From Bacteroidota bacterium (GTDB lineage Bacteria > Bacteroidota > Bacteroidia > B-17B0 > B-17BO): 62,993 nt of DNA. Position numbers and translations under genes: made by a program. Below are positions 37,284-47,067 of this stretch, piece by piece. The notes under the pieces were generated by a model. That model made no database searches, had not been told where the DNA came from, and worked only from the letters and a program-made list of their open reading frames with translations. The stretch is from contig JANXRU010000070.1 in the NCBI GenBank assembly GCA_025356715.1, forward strand, positions 1-62,993. Direction: 5' to 3'. How positions within the stretch are numbered: position 1 is the first letter of the stretch; every line of letters begins with the position of its first letter.

Positions 37284-37697
37284 CTAACATTTTAAAACAT
37301 GTCCAAATCGAGCGATCATTTTTTTGTTTCTAAATGTTTTAAATACATAACCTGTGATCGATTTTTCGAAGTCGGAGATTAACAAACTATCATTAGTTGG
37401 CACGCCACATTTTTTTAAATGTTTGTTTTTGGCAACGACTATGATGCCATTCGCATCAATTTCTATATACATATCGGCATAAAAACTTTCGCAGGATTTA
37501 CAATTTAAAGATTTAATGTGATACTTTTTTTGAAGATTTGTATATTCCGTAAAATACCAACTGTTCTGAAAGCTTGTCCATTCTGCTTTTTCTGCATTAG
37601 AAAAACCTGAATATAATTGATAAATATGTGCCGTGTCTTTTTGAGAAAACGCGATCATACTGTTTAAAATGATCCAAAAAATGCAGAAATACTTCAT
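37284..37697 (-). CDS. Small secreted protein of unknown function
   Basis: The 137-residue protein has a signal peptide (MKYFCIFWIILNSMIAFSQ) and a mature part with a CKSC pair near the middle and two later cysteines, suggesting disulfides outside the cytoplasm. A DANGIIVV segment may be a beta strand pair. I recognise no family. It lies 56 bases upstream of hemE on the same strand. Confidence 0.7.
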   Translation of the reverse strand: MKYFCIFWIILNSMIAFSQKDTAHIYQLYSGFSNAEKAEWTSFQNSWYFTEYTNLQKKYHIKSLNCKSCESFYADMYIEIDANGIIVVAKNKHLKKCGVPTNDSLLISDFEKSITGYVFKTFRNKKMIARFGHVLKC

Positions 37698-37823
37698 ATT
37701 TCAATAAAGATAATGCCTTTTTATCAATCAAATTTACCGCTCGTACAGATTTAACTTTATATTTTTGGGATTGCAGTTTTTATGGTTTAGTTTCGATAAA
37801 TAACTCATTAAGCACTCTATCAA

Positions 37824-39809
37824 ATGAAAACAATTATTTACGCTTCATTCATTCTATTTTCTTTTTCGAAAATAAACGGACAACAAAATTATTGCTCTGA
37901 ATTTAAATCTAAAAATAGTCACAAAAAAGTTTCTGCTTCAACTCCTCCTGGTTATATAGCGCCTGAAACTAAATATGATTTAAAGTTTTACCAACTTAAT
38001 TTAAATGTAGAACGAAATACCACATTTATTAGTGGCAATGTTTTGAGTAAAGCAAAAGTGGTTGTAGCAAGTTTAGATTCATTTGCATTTTTATTGCATC
38101 AAAACTTCACAATTGATTCGGTATATGTTAATGGCGCTAAACGTAATTTTGTTAGACAAGACAGTTTAATTAAAGCAACTGCCGGAACTCCAATTTTACA
38201 AAACACACTATTTGATGCAACCGTTTATTATAATGGAACTGCACCAAGTGGTGGCGGTGCAGCTATTGGCGATGGTTATAGCACTATGGCGTCTCCATCA
38301 TGGACAAATCAAGTGAGTTGGAGTTTAAGCGAAAGCCTTGTAGCGTATCAATGGTTTCCTTGTAAACAAGATTTAAGAGATAAAATTGATTCTTCGTGGG
38401 TGTTTGCTACTACCGACTCTACAAATTTAGTGGGTTCAAATGGCTTACTAACAAACGTGGTTACAATTGGGAATAAAAAACGGTTTGAATGGAAGTCTCA
38501 TAAGCCTATTGATTATTATTTGATATCTGTAGCTACAGCCAAATATAAACAATACAATTTGTATGCGCATCCTATATATTTAGCACCTGATTCTATTTTT
38601 ATTCAAAACTTTATTTATGATAACGCCATCAGCAATTCTGCTTGGAACACACAAAAAGCGGAGCTTAATAAAATAGTTGCTACTATTGAGTTAGAGTCTA
38701 AATTATTTGGAATGTATCCGTTTTATAAAGAGAAATATGGTCACTGTATGGCACCATTTGGTGGAGGTATGGAGCACCAAACCATGACAAGTTTATATGG
38801 GTTTGCTTTTGAAATTGATGCCCATGAATTGGGACATCAATGGTGGGGAGATAATGTAACTTGCGCCTCTTGGAAAGATATTTTTATGAATGAAGGTTGG
38901 GCAACGTATACAGAATATTTATGCGATGCTTATTTACCAAGCCTTGCGCCAATGTCAGCAACATCTAAAATGGCAAACATTCATAATAACGTGATGTCTC
39001 AACCGGGTGGAAGTTCATATTTTTCAAATGCTGATACTATGAACGCTAGTGTGATATTTGATGGTAGGCTAACGTATAATAAAGGTGCTGCAATCATACA
39101 TAGTTTGCGTTACGAAATAAATAACGACTCGGTGTTTTTCCCTGCTATCAGAGCCTTTCAAAACACCTATAAAGGAAGTGTGGCAAGTGTCATTGATTTT
39201 AGAGATTTTATGGGTACTTTTTCTGGGAAAAATTTCACTCAGTTTTTTAATCAATGGTATTATGGAGAGGGTTACCCAACCTTTGATGTAAAATATGCAA
39301 CATCAGGGAATGTATTTTATTTAAAATCAGCTCAAACGCAATCCATGCCTAGCGCTACACCTTTATTTATAACACATGTAGATTATCGCATTTCACGCAC
39401 AGCGATGGCTGATACCGTATTGAGATTACTGCACGGACAAACTGTTGAAAATTATACCGTAGCATTAACTGGTACAGTTACTGGCGTGTTTGTAGATCCT
39501 GCTAATTGGATTTTAAATAAGGTAATAGGACCTGTTCAAGATAATTCATTAACAGGAGTTCAGGAATTAGAATTGGCTTCTGTCTTTATAGGGCCAAATC
39601 CGACCTCTGATTTATTATCTATTACAGTCAACTCAAATGATAAGCATACTGTTGAAATCACTGATATTACTGGCAAACAAGTACTCGTTCAATCTTTTTC
39701 AAATCAAATAGAATTTAATATTTCTAAATATGCTAATGGCATTTATAATGTAAGCATTAAAAACAATCAGAACGAATTAATGAAAACAACGAAGATTGTA
39801 AAAAATTAG
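37824..39809 (+). CDS. M1-family metallopeptidase with T9SS type A sorting domain
   Basis: The 661-residue protein has a signal peptide (1-19), an N-terminal beta domain, the M1 catalytic domain and a C-terminal type A sorting domain (IGPNPTSD ... NGIYNVSI). The zinc site is intact: HELGH (His334, Glu335, His338) and the third ligand Glu357 in NEGWATYTE, 18 residues after the second histidine. A GGGMEHQ segment replaces the usual GAMEN exopeptidase motif, so the N-terminal specificity may differ from classical aminopeptidase N. It should act at the cell surface on peptides. Confidence 0.92.
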   Translation: MKTIIYASFILFSFSKINGQQNYCSEFKSKNSHKKVSASTPPGYIAPETKYDLKFYQLNLNVERNTTFISGNVLSKAKVVVASLDSFAFLLHQNFTIDSVYVNGAKRNFVRQDSLIKATAGTPILQNTLFDATVYYNGTAPSGGGAAIGDGYSTMASPSWTNQVSWSLSESLVAYQWFPCKQDLRDKIDSSWVFATTDSTNLVGSNGLLTNVVTIGNKKRFEWKSHKPIDYYLISVATAKYKQYNLYAHPIYLAPDSIFIQNFIYDNAISNSAWNTQKAELNKIVATIELESKLFGMYPFYKEKYGHCMAPFGGGMEHQTMTSLYGFAFEIDAHELGHQWWGDNVTCASWKDIFMNEGWATYTEYLCDAYLPSLAPMSATSKMANIHNNVMSQPGGSSYFSNADTMNASVIFDGRLTYNKGAAIIHSLRYEINNDSVFFPAIRAFQNTYKGSVASVIDFRDFMGTFSGKNFTQFFNQWYYGEGYPTFDVKYATSGNVFYLKSAQTQSMPSATPLFITHVDYRISRTAMADTVLRLLHGQTVENYTVALTGTVTGVFVDPANWILNKVIGPVQDNSLTGVQELELASVFIGPNPTSDLLSITVNSNDKHTVEITDITGKQVLVQSFSNQIEFNISKYANGIYNVSIKNNQNELMKTTKIVKN

Positions 39810-39828
39810 GAGTTGATTATAGGTGAAT

Positions 39829-39866
39829 AAAAAAGCTTGTATATAAATTTTATACAAGCTTTTTTT
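39829..39866. terminator. Bidirectional terminator between converging genes
   Basis: Arms AAAAAAGCTTGTATA (39829-39843) and TATACAAGCTTTTTT (39851-39865) form a perfect stem with T tracts on both strands. It lies between the M1 peptidase gene and the end of the N-glycan operon, so it can end both transcripts. Confidence 0.88.
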
Positions 39867-39894
39867 ATTTTTTAAACGACTCTGTTATTGCTAT

Positions 39895-42831
39895 CTACCT
39901 CACATCGATCTCATCAATAAAAATATAAGCATCGCCTCCTTTACCTTCATGCCATTCGGGTAAAACGCCATAGTTAGTTGCTTTAATTTTAATGTATCGC
40001 GCATTGATTGTTGAGGAATGAGTAAGTGTAAATTCGTGTAATTGAGGTGTGTAATCATCAGCTGGAATGGCGTTGTTGGATGAACCAAAAGATGTGTATG
40101 TGATACCGTCATTTGAAATTAAATACTCAACTTGTTTTGGGAAAACAATCCAAGCACGCGTGTCTTGTAAATAACTTGAAGTGATAGTTTGAATTGGTTT
40201 TTCTTTCCCCAAATCAATCATACACTCAAAATTTTGAGATTGATATCCTTGCCAACTGCCCGTTCTCCAATTGGTAGTTCCGTGCATCCCATCTATAATG
40301 CCATCATCGCCGCCAGCAGTATATTGTTTGTTGTAAATTGATTTTAAAGTTATTTTCCAATCAGGATGTGGCGTTTTATAAAAAGTGCCTGAAGATACTC
40401 CACTTTGATCACCTTCATCATTTATGGAAATGGCCTTAATAGTAGTTATTTCAGTGATGGTAATAGGAGCATGATATGAAGTTGATTTTATAGTAGGAAT
40501 AGTTCCATCAGTTGTATAATAAGTTTTACAGTTTTCAGAACTGTTTTTTAATTCAATTGTTAAATTATTTTTAAAAAATAAAGCAGGCGAATTGATTACT
40601 GGGTTAATTATTAAATGATGTGGAGAATCATATAAGGCTTTCTTTTTTAAAACATTGACTGTTCTTCCTTTTGGAATCACATTCATTTCAAAACTTAGTT
40701 TTATGCCATCCATCAGGCCTGTTTTATTAGTTAATTCAGTATAGTTCAGGCAAGAGCCTTCAAAGAGTTTATCATTTAAAAGTATTTTAGAAACGTAATC
40801 ATTTTTGTCAGAATAGTTTTTAGTAAATGCCGTTATGTTTTTTCCGTTTTCCAAATGAATGCTATAGGAAGGAAAAATAGGAGAACCTAATTCGTAATAT
40901 ACAGAGCCTGGACACACGGGATAAAAACCCATAGAACTTAATACATACCAAGCACTCATTTGTCCGCAATCTTCATTGCCGATTAACCCATCAGGTGAGT
41001 TTTTATAAAAATTTGATAAAATTTGACGAACTCGTTTTTGTGTTTTAAATGGTTTACCAACGTAGTTATATAAATAGGCCATATGATGGCTCGGTTCATT
41101 ACCATGAGCATATTGCCCGATAAGGCCTGTAATATCTGCTTGTTCGCGACCTGTTGTTTTTGAGTTAGTTGTAAATAATTCGTCTAATTTTTTTTCGAAA
41201 TTTTTAGCTCCACCCATCCTATCCATTAATCCATATACATCTTGAGGAACAAAAAAAGTATATTGCCACGAGTTACCTTCTGTAAAATTATTATTTACTT
41301 CCTTTGGATCAAAAGGAGTTAGCCAGCCTCCATTTTTTTTAGGGCGCATAAAACCAGTGAGTGGATCAAAGGTGTTTTTCCAATTTTGAGAACGTTTTAT
41401 AAAATAATCATATTCCGAGGCCTTATTTAAAACCTTTGCCATTTGTGCAATACACCAATCATCATAAGCATATTCTACTGTCTTAGAAACACTTTCATGC
41501 TCATCATCCATTGTTATAACGCTGTTTTGCTTAAAGGCTTGCAATCCTAGATGATCTAACATGGCACTATGTTTACTGGCCTCAAAGGCTTTATTATAAT
41601 CAAAGCCTTTAATACCTTTTGCCATAGCATCTGCCATAACGCTTACGGAGTGGTATCCTATCATACAATCTGTTTCGTTACTTCCTAATTCCCAAACAGG
41701 TAATCGTCCTGCCTGATCATATTGTGCTAAAAATGTATTAATGAAATCGCTTGTTCTTTTTTGATCAATGATAGCGTAAAGTGGGTGCGCTCCTCGAAAA
41801 GTATCCCATAATGAAAACACCGAATAGTAGGTGAAGCCTTCCGCTTTATGAATTTGATTATCTCTTCCTCTATACATGCCATCAACGTCCATTGCCACGT
41901 TTGGTTGCATCATTGTGTGATATAAGGCCGTATAAAAAATCGTTAGTTTTTCTATATCACTCGATCCGATTTCAATTTTTGCTAATTCTTTATTCCATAA
42001 GGCTTCGGCATTTGATTTGATTTTATTGAAATCCCAATCAGGTAATTCGGCTAGTAAATTTTTTTTAGCGCCTTCTACACTTACAGTAGAAATGCCTACC
42101 TTAAGCAATACTGCTTTTTTTATATTAGTAAATGTAAATACTGCCTTTACATTTTGTCCGCTATAATAATTGTCTTTTTGGTCTTTTGAACTCACATCAT
42201 TGATAAATGTTTCTGCTGTAAAGTCTTCGGAAAACTCAGCAACAAAATAGATATATTGATCTTTAGCCCAGGCTTCACTTCGCCTGAAACCTTCGATGGT
42301 TCTTGGTCCTGTAATTTTTACGTAAGATTCTATTGTTTTATCGCGATGTGTTAAATCTAAAATAACATGAGCTGTTTTGTTTTGAGGAAAACCATAGCGA
42401 TGTAATCCAACTCTTGTTGTGGCTGTTAACTCTACATCTACACCATTTGTTAATTTAACGGAGTAATAACCCGCTGTTGCTTTTTCGTTATTATGAGAAA
42501 ATAAGGAAGCGTATTTTTTACTATCAGTCGTTGTTGACCCAGTAAACGGCATAAACATAATGTCTCCATAATCACTACAACCTGTTCCATTTAAATGTGT
42601 ATGAGAAAAACCATAAATGGTACTATCGCTATAATGATATCCACTGCAACCATCCCAACTCCCATCAATACGTGTGTCCGGACTTAATTGCACCATCCCA
42701 AATGGAACCGTTGCTCCGGGAAAAGTATGACCATGTCCGCCAGTACCTATAAACGGATTAACATAAGGAGCTAAATTTGTTTGAGAAAAAATGGCTGTAA
42801 AAGAAAATAAAAAAATGGCTAATAGTTTCAT
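39895..42831 (-). CDS. GH92 alpha-mannosidase with C-terminal carbohydrate-binding modules
   Basis: The 978-residue protein has a signal peptide (1-17) and the GH92 opening VNPFIGTGGHGHTFPGATVPFGM, here split as VNPFIGTGGHGH and FPGATVPFGM. The catalytic core runs to about 740 with GNEDCGQMSAWY near its end. A chitobiase/hexosaminidase-type domain (about 750-825, YYTTDGTIP) and a discoidin-like module (about 830-978) follow. The family removes alpha-mannose residues from high-mannose glycans in a calcium-dependent way. It is the last gene of the operon, 49 bases after the beta-mannosidase. Confidence 0.93.
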   Translation of the reverse strand: MKLLAIFLFSFTAIFSQTNLAPYVNPFIGTGGHGHTFPGATVPFGMVQLSPDTRIDGSWDGCSGYHYSDSTIYGFSHTHLNGTGCSDYGDIMFMPFTGSTTTDSKKYASLFSHNNEKATAGYYSVKLTNGVDVELTATTRVGLHRYGFPQNKTAHVILDLTHRDKTIESYVKITGPRTIEGFRRSEAWAKDQYIYFVAEFSEDFTAETFINDVSSKDQKDNYYSGQNVKAVFTFTNIKKAVLLKVGISTVSVEGAKKNLLAELPDWDFNKIKSNAEALWNKELAKIEIGSSDIEKLTIFYTALYHTMMQPNVAMDVDGMYRGRDNQIHKAEGFTYYSVFSLWDTFRGAHPLYAIIDQKRTSDFINTFLAQYDQAGRLPVWELGSNETDCMIGYHSVSVMADAMAKGIKGFDYNKAFEASKHSAMLDHLGLQAFKQNSVITMDDEHESVSKTVEYAYDDWCIAQMAKVLNKASEYDYFIKRSQNWKNTFDPLTGFMRPKKNGGWLTPFDPKEVNNNFTEGNSWQYTFFVPQDVYGLMDRMGGAKNFEKKLDELFTTNSKTTGREQADITGLIGQYAHGNEPSHHMAYLYNYVGKPFKTQKRVRQILSNFYKNSPDGLIGNEDCGQMSAWYVLSSMGFYPVCPGSVYYELGSPIFPSYSIHLENGKNITAFTKNYSDKNDYVSKILLNDKLFEGSCLNYTELTNKTGLMDGIKLSFEMNVIPKGRTVNVLKKKALYDSPHHLIINPVINSPALFFKNNLTIELKNSSENCKTYYTTDGTIPTIKSTSYHAPITITEITTIKAISINDEGDQSGVSSGTFYKTPHPDWKITLKSIYNKQYTAGGDDGIIDGMHGTTNWRTGSWQGYQSQNFECMIDLGKEKPIQTITSSYLQDTRAWIVFPKQVEYLISNDGITYTSFGSSNNAIPADDYTPQLHEFTLTHSSTINARYIKIKATNYGVLPEWHEGKGGDAYIFIDEIDVR

Positions 42832-42880
42832 AATTTAAAGAGATTGAACGTATTGCTTAAAAATACTGAATAATTATAGT

Positions 42881-45403
42881 TTAGTTATTGATATTGAATA
42901 AGGAAATGTATTTTATTTCGTTGTATAATTTTATTCCTAATTCTGATTTTATTTCGATGGGTTGATTTGGCTCTATATCAAAGAAGTTATCAGAAAATTG
43001 CATTTTAGAGTTGTTAGAATATAAATACAAATCTTTCACGAAATTTTTACTACTGATAAGTAACGTGTTTTTTGTTTTTGAGAGTTCGATTTTAATTTCA
43101 GGGTCTAGTAATTTAAGTTCTTTTGGTTTTGCAAAACAATAGATGTTTTTGGTCAACAATTCATTTTCTGTATTTTTAAATTGGCATGACATATATATAT
43201 CATTTTTGTTAAATGCCTGTAAATGGCTTTCATTTATAACAAAATGAACTTTACTTTCATTTGCTATTACGGTAATCGTATCTGTTTTTTGAAATAAGAG
43301 TTCTCCTTTCATATTTTTAATCGTTATTTCCATGCTTCCTTTTATAGGATATTGTCTATCAGAAATAATGTAAATATCATATTCATTTCTATTTGGATGA
43401 ACAGAAATAGAAAGATCCTTAAATAATTTTTTGGTTTCAAAATAGAACGCCTTGGGATGATAATTGTAATCAATAGCGCTCCAAGAAGTTCCAGGCCAGC
43501 AGTCATTTAATTGCCAATATAAACTCCCCATACAATAAGGCTTAGCTCGATGATGTGCTTCAATGGCTGTTTTCATGCCGTCACGTTGTAATAATTGAGA
43601 AACATATATATAGCCCTCAAACTTTTGTGGTATCTTATAATCTCTTTCCATATACGTTTGAATGGTTTGATAGCCCGTAGGATGTTTTTGATGTGCTAAT
43701 ACAGATTTGGAATTAAGAGTCAATTCATTGGTATCACAAAATGTTTTAAATGTATTCATGTCGGGCATTCCCTGAAAACCAAATTCACTCATAAAGCGCC
43801 CTACTTTTTTATTATAAATATCAAAAGATTCCATGCCCCACCAAACGCCCCAATAATGAGAATCTCCTTGCAACAGGCTTTCTTTATGACCCCAACCGAT
43901 TGATGGTGAAGAAGCCCAATAAGGAATTTGCGGACTAATTTTTTTTGTAATAGATGGGAGGATGTTTTGAAATAAATTTTTATAATCTTCCCATATTTTT
44001 ATGGAATCTAGTTTTGAATACTTGTATTGTTTTTGCCAACCCCAGTTTTTCCAACCCTCATCAATTTCATTGTTTCCAGACCATAGGGCTATACATGGAT
44101 GGTGCTGTAAACGAGCCACTTGTTGTGTTATTTCTTCCTTTACATTTTCAACAAAGGCAGAATCGCCAGGATACATGGCACAAGCAAACATAAAATCTTG
44201 CCATACTAAAATCCCGTTTCTGTCACACAAATTGTAAAACTCATCATCGGCATATACGCCCCCGCCCCATACTCTTAGCATATTCATATTAGCATTTTTC
44301 GCCATCTGAACTATTTTAGAATAGTCTGTAGATTTTACTCTTGGCATAAAATTGTCGGAAGGAATGTAATTAGCACCTTTCATAAAAACAGGTACTCCGT
44401 TTAATTTAAAAGAAAAAGATTCACCAAAAAAATCTTTTTCTTTTACTAATTCTAATGTTCTTAATCCTATATTGAGATGTTTTTGCGCTAACTCTTTTTT
44501 AGTATTGGTAATTGTAAAATCAAACCCATAGAGGTTAGGTGCCCCTAAACCATTGCTATTCCATAGTATAGGGCGATTAATTACATAATGAATCGTATCG
44601 GTGTTAATTCCATTTTTTAGGTTGAGTGTATAAAAATGATTGTGTTGAAGTTTCGCTATATTTAAATCTCCTAAATACGCATTGATTTTTAATTGAGACA
44701 TTTGTACTTTATCACTTAGTATAGTTGTAATAAATTCAATATCGGCAACAGAATCGTTTAGTGTTTTTATAGTTTGCCGCACAGATTCTATTTTTACATC
44801 ATTCCAACAAATTAATTTAATAGGTTTGATTATTCCGCACGTTACAAAGCGTGGCCCAAAGTCCCAACCATATTGATATTGGGCTTTTCGAGTAAATACC
44901 TTTTCCTCTCCAGGTAACGTATAGGGTAATTTTGTTGCTTCTGCTTTCCCTTTTTTTACAGCTGATTCAAAAACTATTTTTAAATAATTTGTTCCAACTT
45001 TTAAATATGGCTTCACGTTAACGTTCCATATCCGAAACATATTATTACTTTCTAAAATAGGCGTTCCATTCAAAAACACGTTGGCATATGTGTCCAACCC
45101 TTCGAAATTTAATTCGATTTGATTGTGTTGCAAGGCATTATTATTACAAACAAAAGCTCCAATATATTCCCAATTTTCATTTTCAATCCACTGTAATTCT
45201 TTCTCGTTTGCGCTAATAAATGGGTCTTTAATTAGATTGTTGTTTAACAAGTCTGTATGAACGGTCCCTGGCACATTGGCAAGATAAAATGGTTTGGTGT
45301 TTTGTTGACGAAATTTCCAAATGGCATTTAACTCTGTTTCTAATACTTGAGAAAATAGTAATGGAGAAATAAAAACACATATGTAAAACAAAAATCTCAT
45401 CAT
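42881..45403 (-). CDS. GH2 beta-mannosidase
   Basis: The 840-residue protein has a signal peptide (1-18), a jelly-roll and Ig-like region and a TIM barrel typical of GH2 beta-mannosidases. The acid/base is Glu446 in SGNNEIDEGW and the nucleophile Glu540 in SEFGFQG; GANYIPSD and RVWGGGVY are family motifs. It can remove the single beta-linked mannose of the N-glycan core once the alpha-mannoses are gone. Its start overlaps the end of cutC by four bases. Confidence 0.94.
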   Translation of the reverse strand: MMRFLFYICVFISPLLFSQVLETELNAIWKFRQQNTKPFYLANVPGTVHTDLLNNNLIKDPFISANEKELQWIENENWEYIGAFVCNNNALQHNQIELNFEGLDTYANVFLNGTPILESNNMFRIWNVNVKPYLKVGTNYLKIVFESAVKKGKAEATKLPYTLPGEEKVFTRKAQYQYGWDFGPRFVTCGIIKPIKLICWNDVKIESVRQTIKTLNDSVADIEFITTILSDKVQMSQLKINAYLGDLNIAKLQHNHFYTLNLKNGINTDTIHYVINRPILWNSNGLGAPNLYGFDFTITNTKKELAQKHLNIGLRTLELVKEKDFFGESFSFKLNGVPVFMKGANYIPSDNFMPRVKSTDYSKIVQMAKNANMNMLRVWGGGVYADDEFYNLCDRNGILVWQDFMFACAMYPGDSAFVENVKEEITQQVARLQHHPCIALWSGNNEIDEGWKNWGWQKQYKYSKLDSIKIWEDYKNLFQNILPSITKKISPQIPYWASSPSIGWGHKESLLQGDSHYWGVWWGMESFDIYNKKVGRFMSEFGFQGMPDMNTFKTFCDTNELTLNSKSVLAHQKHPTGYQTIQTYMERDYKIPQKFEGYIYVSQLLQRDGMKTAIEAHHRAKPYCMGSLYWQLNDCWPGTSWSAIDYNYHPKAFYFETKKLFKDLSISVHPNRNEYDIYIISDRQYPIKGSMEITIKNMKGELLFQKTDTITVIANESKVHFVINESHLQAFNKNDIYMSCQFKNTENELLTKNIYCFAKPKELKLLDPEIKIELSKTKNTLLISSKNFVKDLYLYSNNSKMQFSDNFFDIEPNQPIEIKSELGIKLYNEIKYISLFNINN

Positions 45404-46092
45404 TTATTTCTTAATATTTCTTTTAGTTTTTTAATTTCGTCTGGGTTTACTTTTTCTGAAAAGTCTGTAATAGCAGCTGTATGGTATTCTATACAATTTG
45501 TTTGTTTTATTATTTGTTCAATATTTGAACTTCGGATTCCACCACCAGGAATAATTATAATTTGTTGTCCGAGTTTATCTTGCGTTTTTTTTAAAGTTTG
45601 TATCCCTTCGGATGCATTTTGCATATTTCCGGAAGTTAAAACCCTTGAAAAACCAATAGAAATTAACGTGTCCATAGCCTCATCAAAATTGTTACTTTGA
45701 TCAATGGCTCGATGAAAGGTAGTAGACATAGCTCCTGCTAATTCGAATAAATCTTTATTTATTTCAAGAAAAATTTTTTGAGCGTTATCTAATACACCAA
45801 ATACAACACCGTCAATATGATTTTCTTTACAGAATAAAATATCGTTTTTAATAATTTCTATTTCGTTTTTCGAATATTCAAAGTCCCCGCTTCGCGGGCG
45901 AATGATAACATGCAAAGGGATATGTAATTTTTCTTTAACCTTAATAATATCTTCATAACGAGGAGTTAAGCCTCCTACAGAATAATCAGAACAAAATTCT
46001 ATTCTATCAGCACCAGCTTCTTGAGCTAATATGCATGATTCGACATTGAAACATGCGACTTCTAACAGACGGTTATAATAGACTTTTTGCAT
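45400..46092 (-). CDS. cutC: CutC-family TIM-barrel protein
   Basis: The 230-residue cytoplasmic protein has the CutC hallmarks LEVACFNVESCILAQEAGADRIE, shown in parts as EVACFNVESC and GADRIEFC, plus PLHVIIRPRSGDF, FHRAID and VLTSG. CutC was first linked to copper tolerance, but its biochemical role remains unsettled. Here it overlaps two glycan-degradation genes (20 bases with the asparaginase, 4 with the beta-mannosidase), which suggests a role in sugar or glycoamine use instead of copper. This is inference from position. Confidence 0.92.
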   Translation of the reverse strand: MQKVYYNRLLEVACFNVESCILAQEAGADRIEFCSDYSVGGLTPRYEDIIKVKEKLHIPLHVIIRPRSGDFEYSKNEIEIIKNDILFCKENHIDGVVFGVLDNAQKIFLEINKDLFELAGAMSTTFHRAIDQSNNFDEAMDTLISIGFSRVLTSGNMQNASEGIQTLKKTQDKLGQQIIIIPGGGIRSSNIEQIIKQTNCIEYHTAAITDFSEKVNPDEIKKLKEILRNK

Positions 46093-47065
46093 CTATTAAT
46101 TGATTGTTTATTTCAGGAGAATATACTGCATAGTTAAATCCTTTTTGTAAACAGAAAGCACCATGCTCTCCTTTTTTATTAATGGCAATAAATCCTATTT
46201 GTATATCACTTAATGGTTTATTCCTATTTTTTGCAATCGTTAAAATGCGTTCTACTGCTTTTTTGCAAGCGTCTTCAGGCGCTAAGCCTTGGCGCATTAA
46301 TTCAACTACGGTATGGCAACCAACTATGCGCATTACTTCTTCTCCATGTCCAGTTGCTGCGGCAGCGCCAATTTCATTATCTACAAACATACCTGCGCCA
46401 ATTATGGGAGAGTCTCCAACACGACCATGCATTTTAAAAGCCATACCACTTGTAGTACACGCGCCTGATAGATTTCCATGCATATCAATAGCTACCATGC
46501 CTATCGTATCATGATTTTCGATGTTTGCTTTTGGACTGTATTTGGCTGTTTTCAACCATTCCTTCCATTCATCTTCTGACGCTTTTGTTAAAAGGTTTTC
46601 TTTTTTAAAGCCTTGGGATAATGCAAACTCTAAAGCGCCATCACCAACTATCATGGTATGAGGTGTTTTTTCCATCACCGCCCTAGCTACAGATATAGGA
46701 TGTACAATATGCTCTAAACAAGCCACTGAACCAATATTTGAAAACTCATCCATAATACAAGCGTCTAATGTAACTCTACCATCACGATCAGGTCTTCCAC
46801 CATAGCCTACACTGCGCTCATTTGGATCTGCTTCTGGAATTTTTACACCAGCCTCAACAGCATCAAGAGCTCTTCCTTTTTCGGATAATATTTTCCAAGC
46901 CGCAGCATTAGCTTCAATACCAAAACGCCAAGTAGAAATCACAATGGGCTTAATGTTTTTTTTAGAATTATCAATAATTAAATCAGTTGCTTTACTTTTA
47001 TTAAAAGCAAACAACGAAGTTGCAAATGCTGATAATTTTATAAATTGTCTTCTGTTTGAGTTCAT
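46073..47065 (-). CDS. N4-(beta-N-acetylglucosaminyl)-L-asparaginase (glycosylasparaginase)
   Basis: The 330-residue Ntn hydrolase has a twin-arginine-like export signal (NRRQFIKLSAFATSLFAF) and the autoproteolysis site HDTIGMVA, where Thr187 becomes the N-terminal nucleophile of the beta chain. The downstream GACTTSGMAFKMHGRVGDSP and the ATGHGE segment match glycosylasparaginase rather than plain type II asparaginase. It splits the GlcNAc-Asn bond that joins N-glycans to peptide. It starts two bases after the GH20 gene and overlaps cutC by 20 bases. Confidence 0.93.
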   Translation of the reverse strand: MNSNRRQFIKLSAFATSLFAFNKSKATDLIIDNSKKNIKPIVISTWRFGIEANAAAWKILSEKGRALDAVEAGVKIPEADPNERSVGYGGRPDRDGRVTLDACIMDEFSNIGSVACLEHIVHPISVARAVMEKTPHTMIVGDGALEFALSQGFKKENLLTKASEDEWKEWLKTAKYSPKANIENHDTIGMVAIDMHGNLSGACTTSGMAFKMHGRVGDSPIIGAGMFVDNEIGAAAATGHGEEVMRIVGCHTVVELMRQGLAPEDACKKAVERILTIAKNRNKPLSDIQIGFIAINKKGEHGAFCLQKGFNYAVYSPEINNQLIDAKSLL

Positions 47066-47067
47066 CG

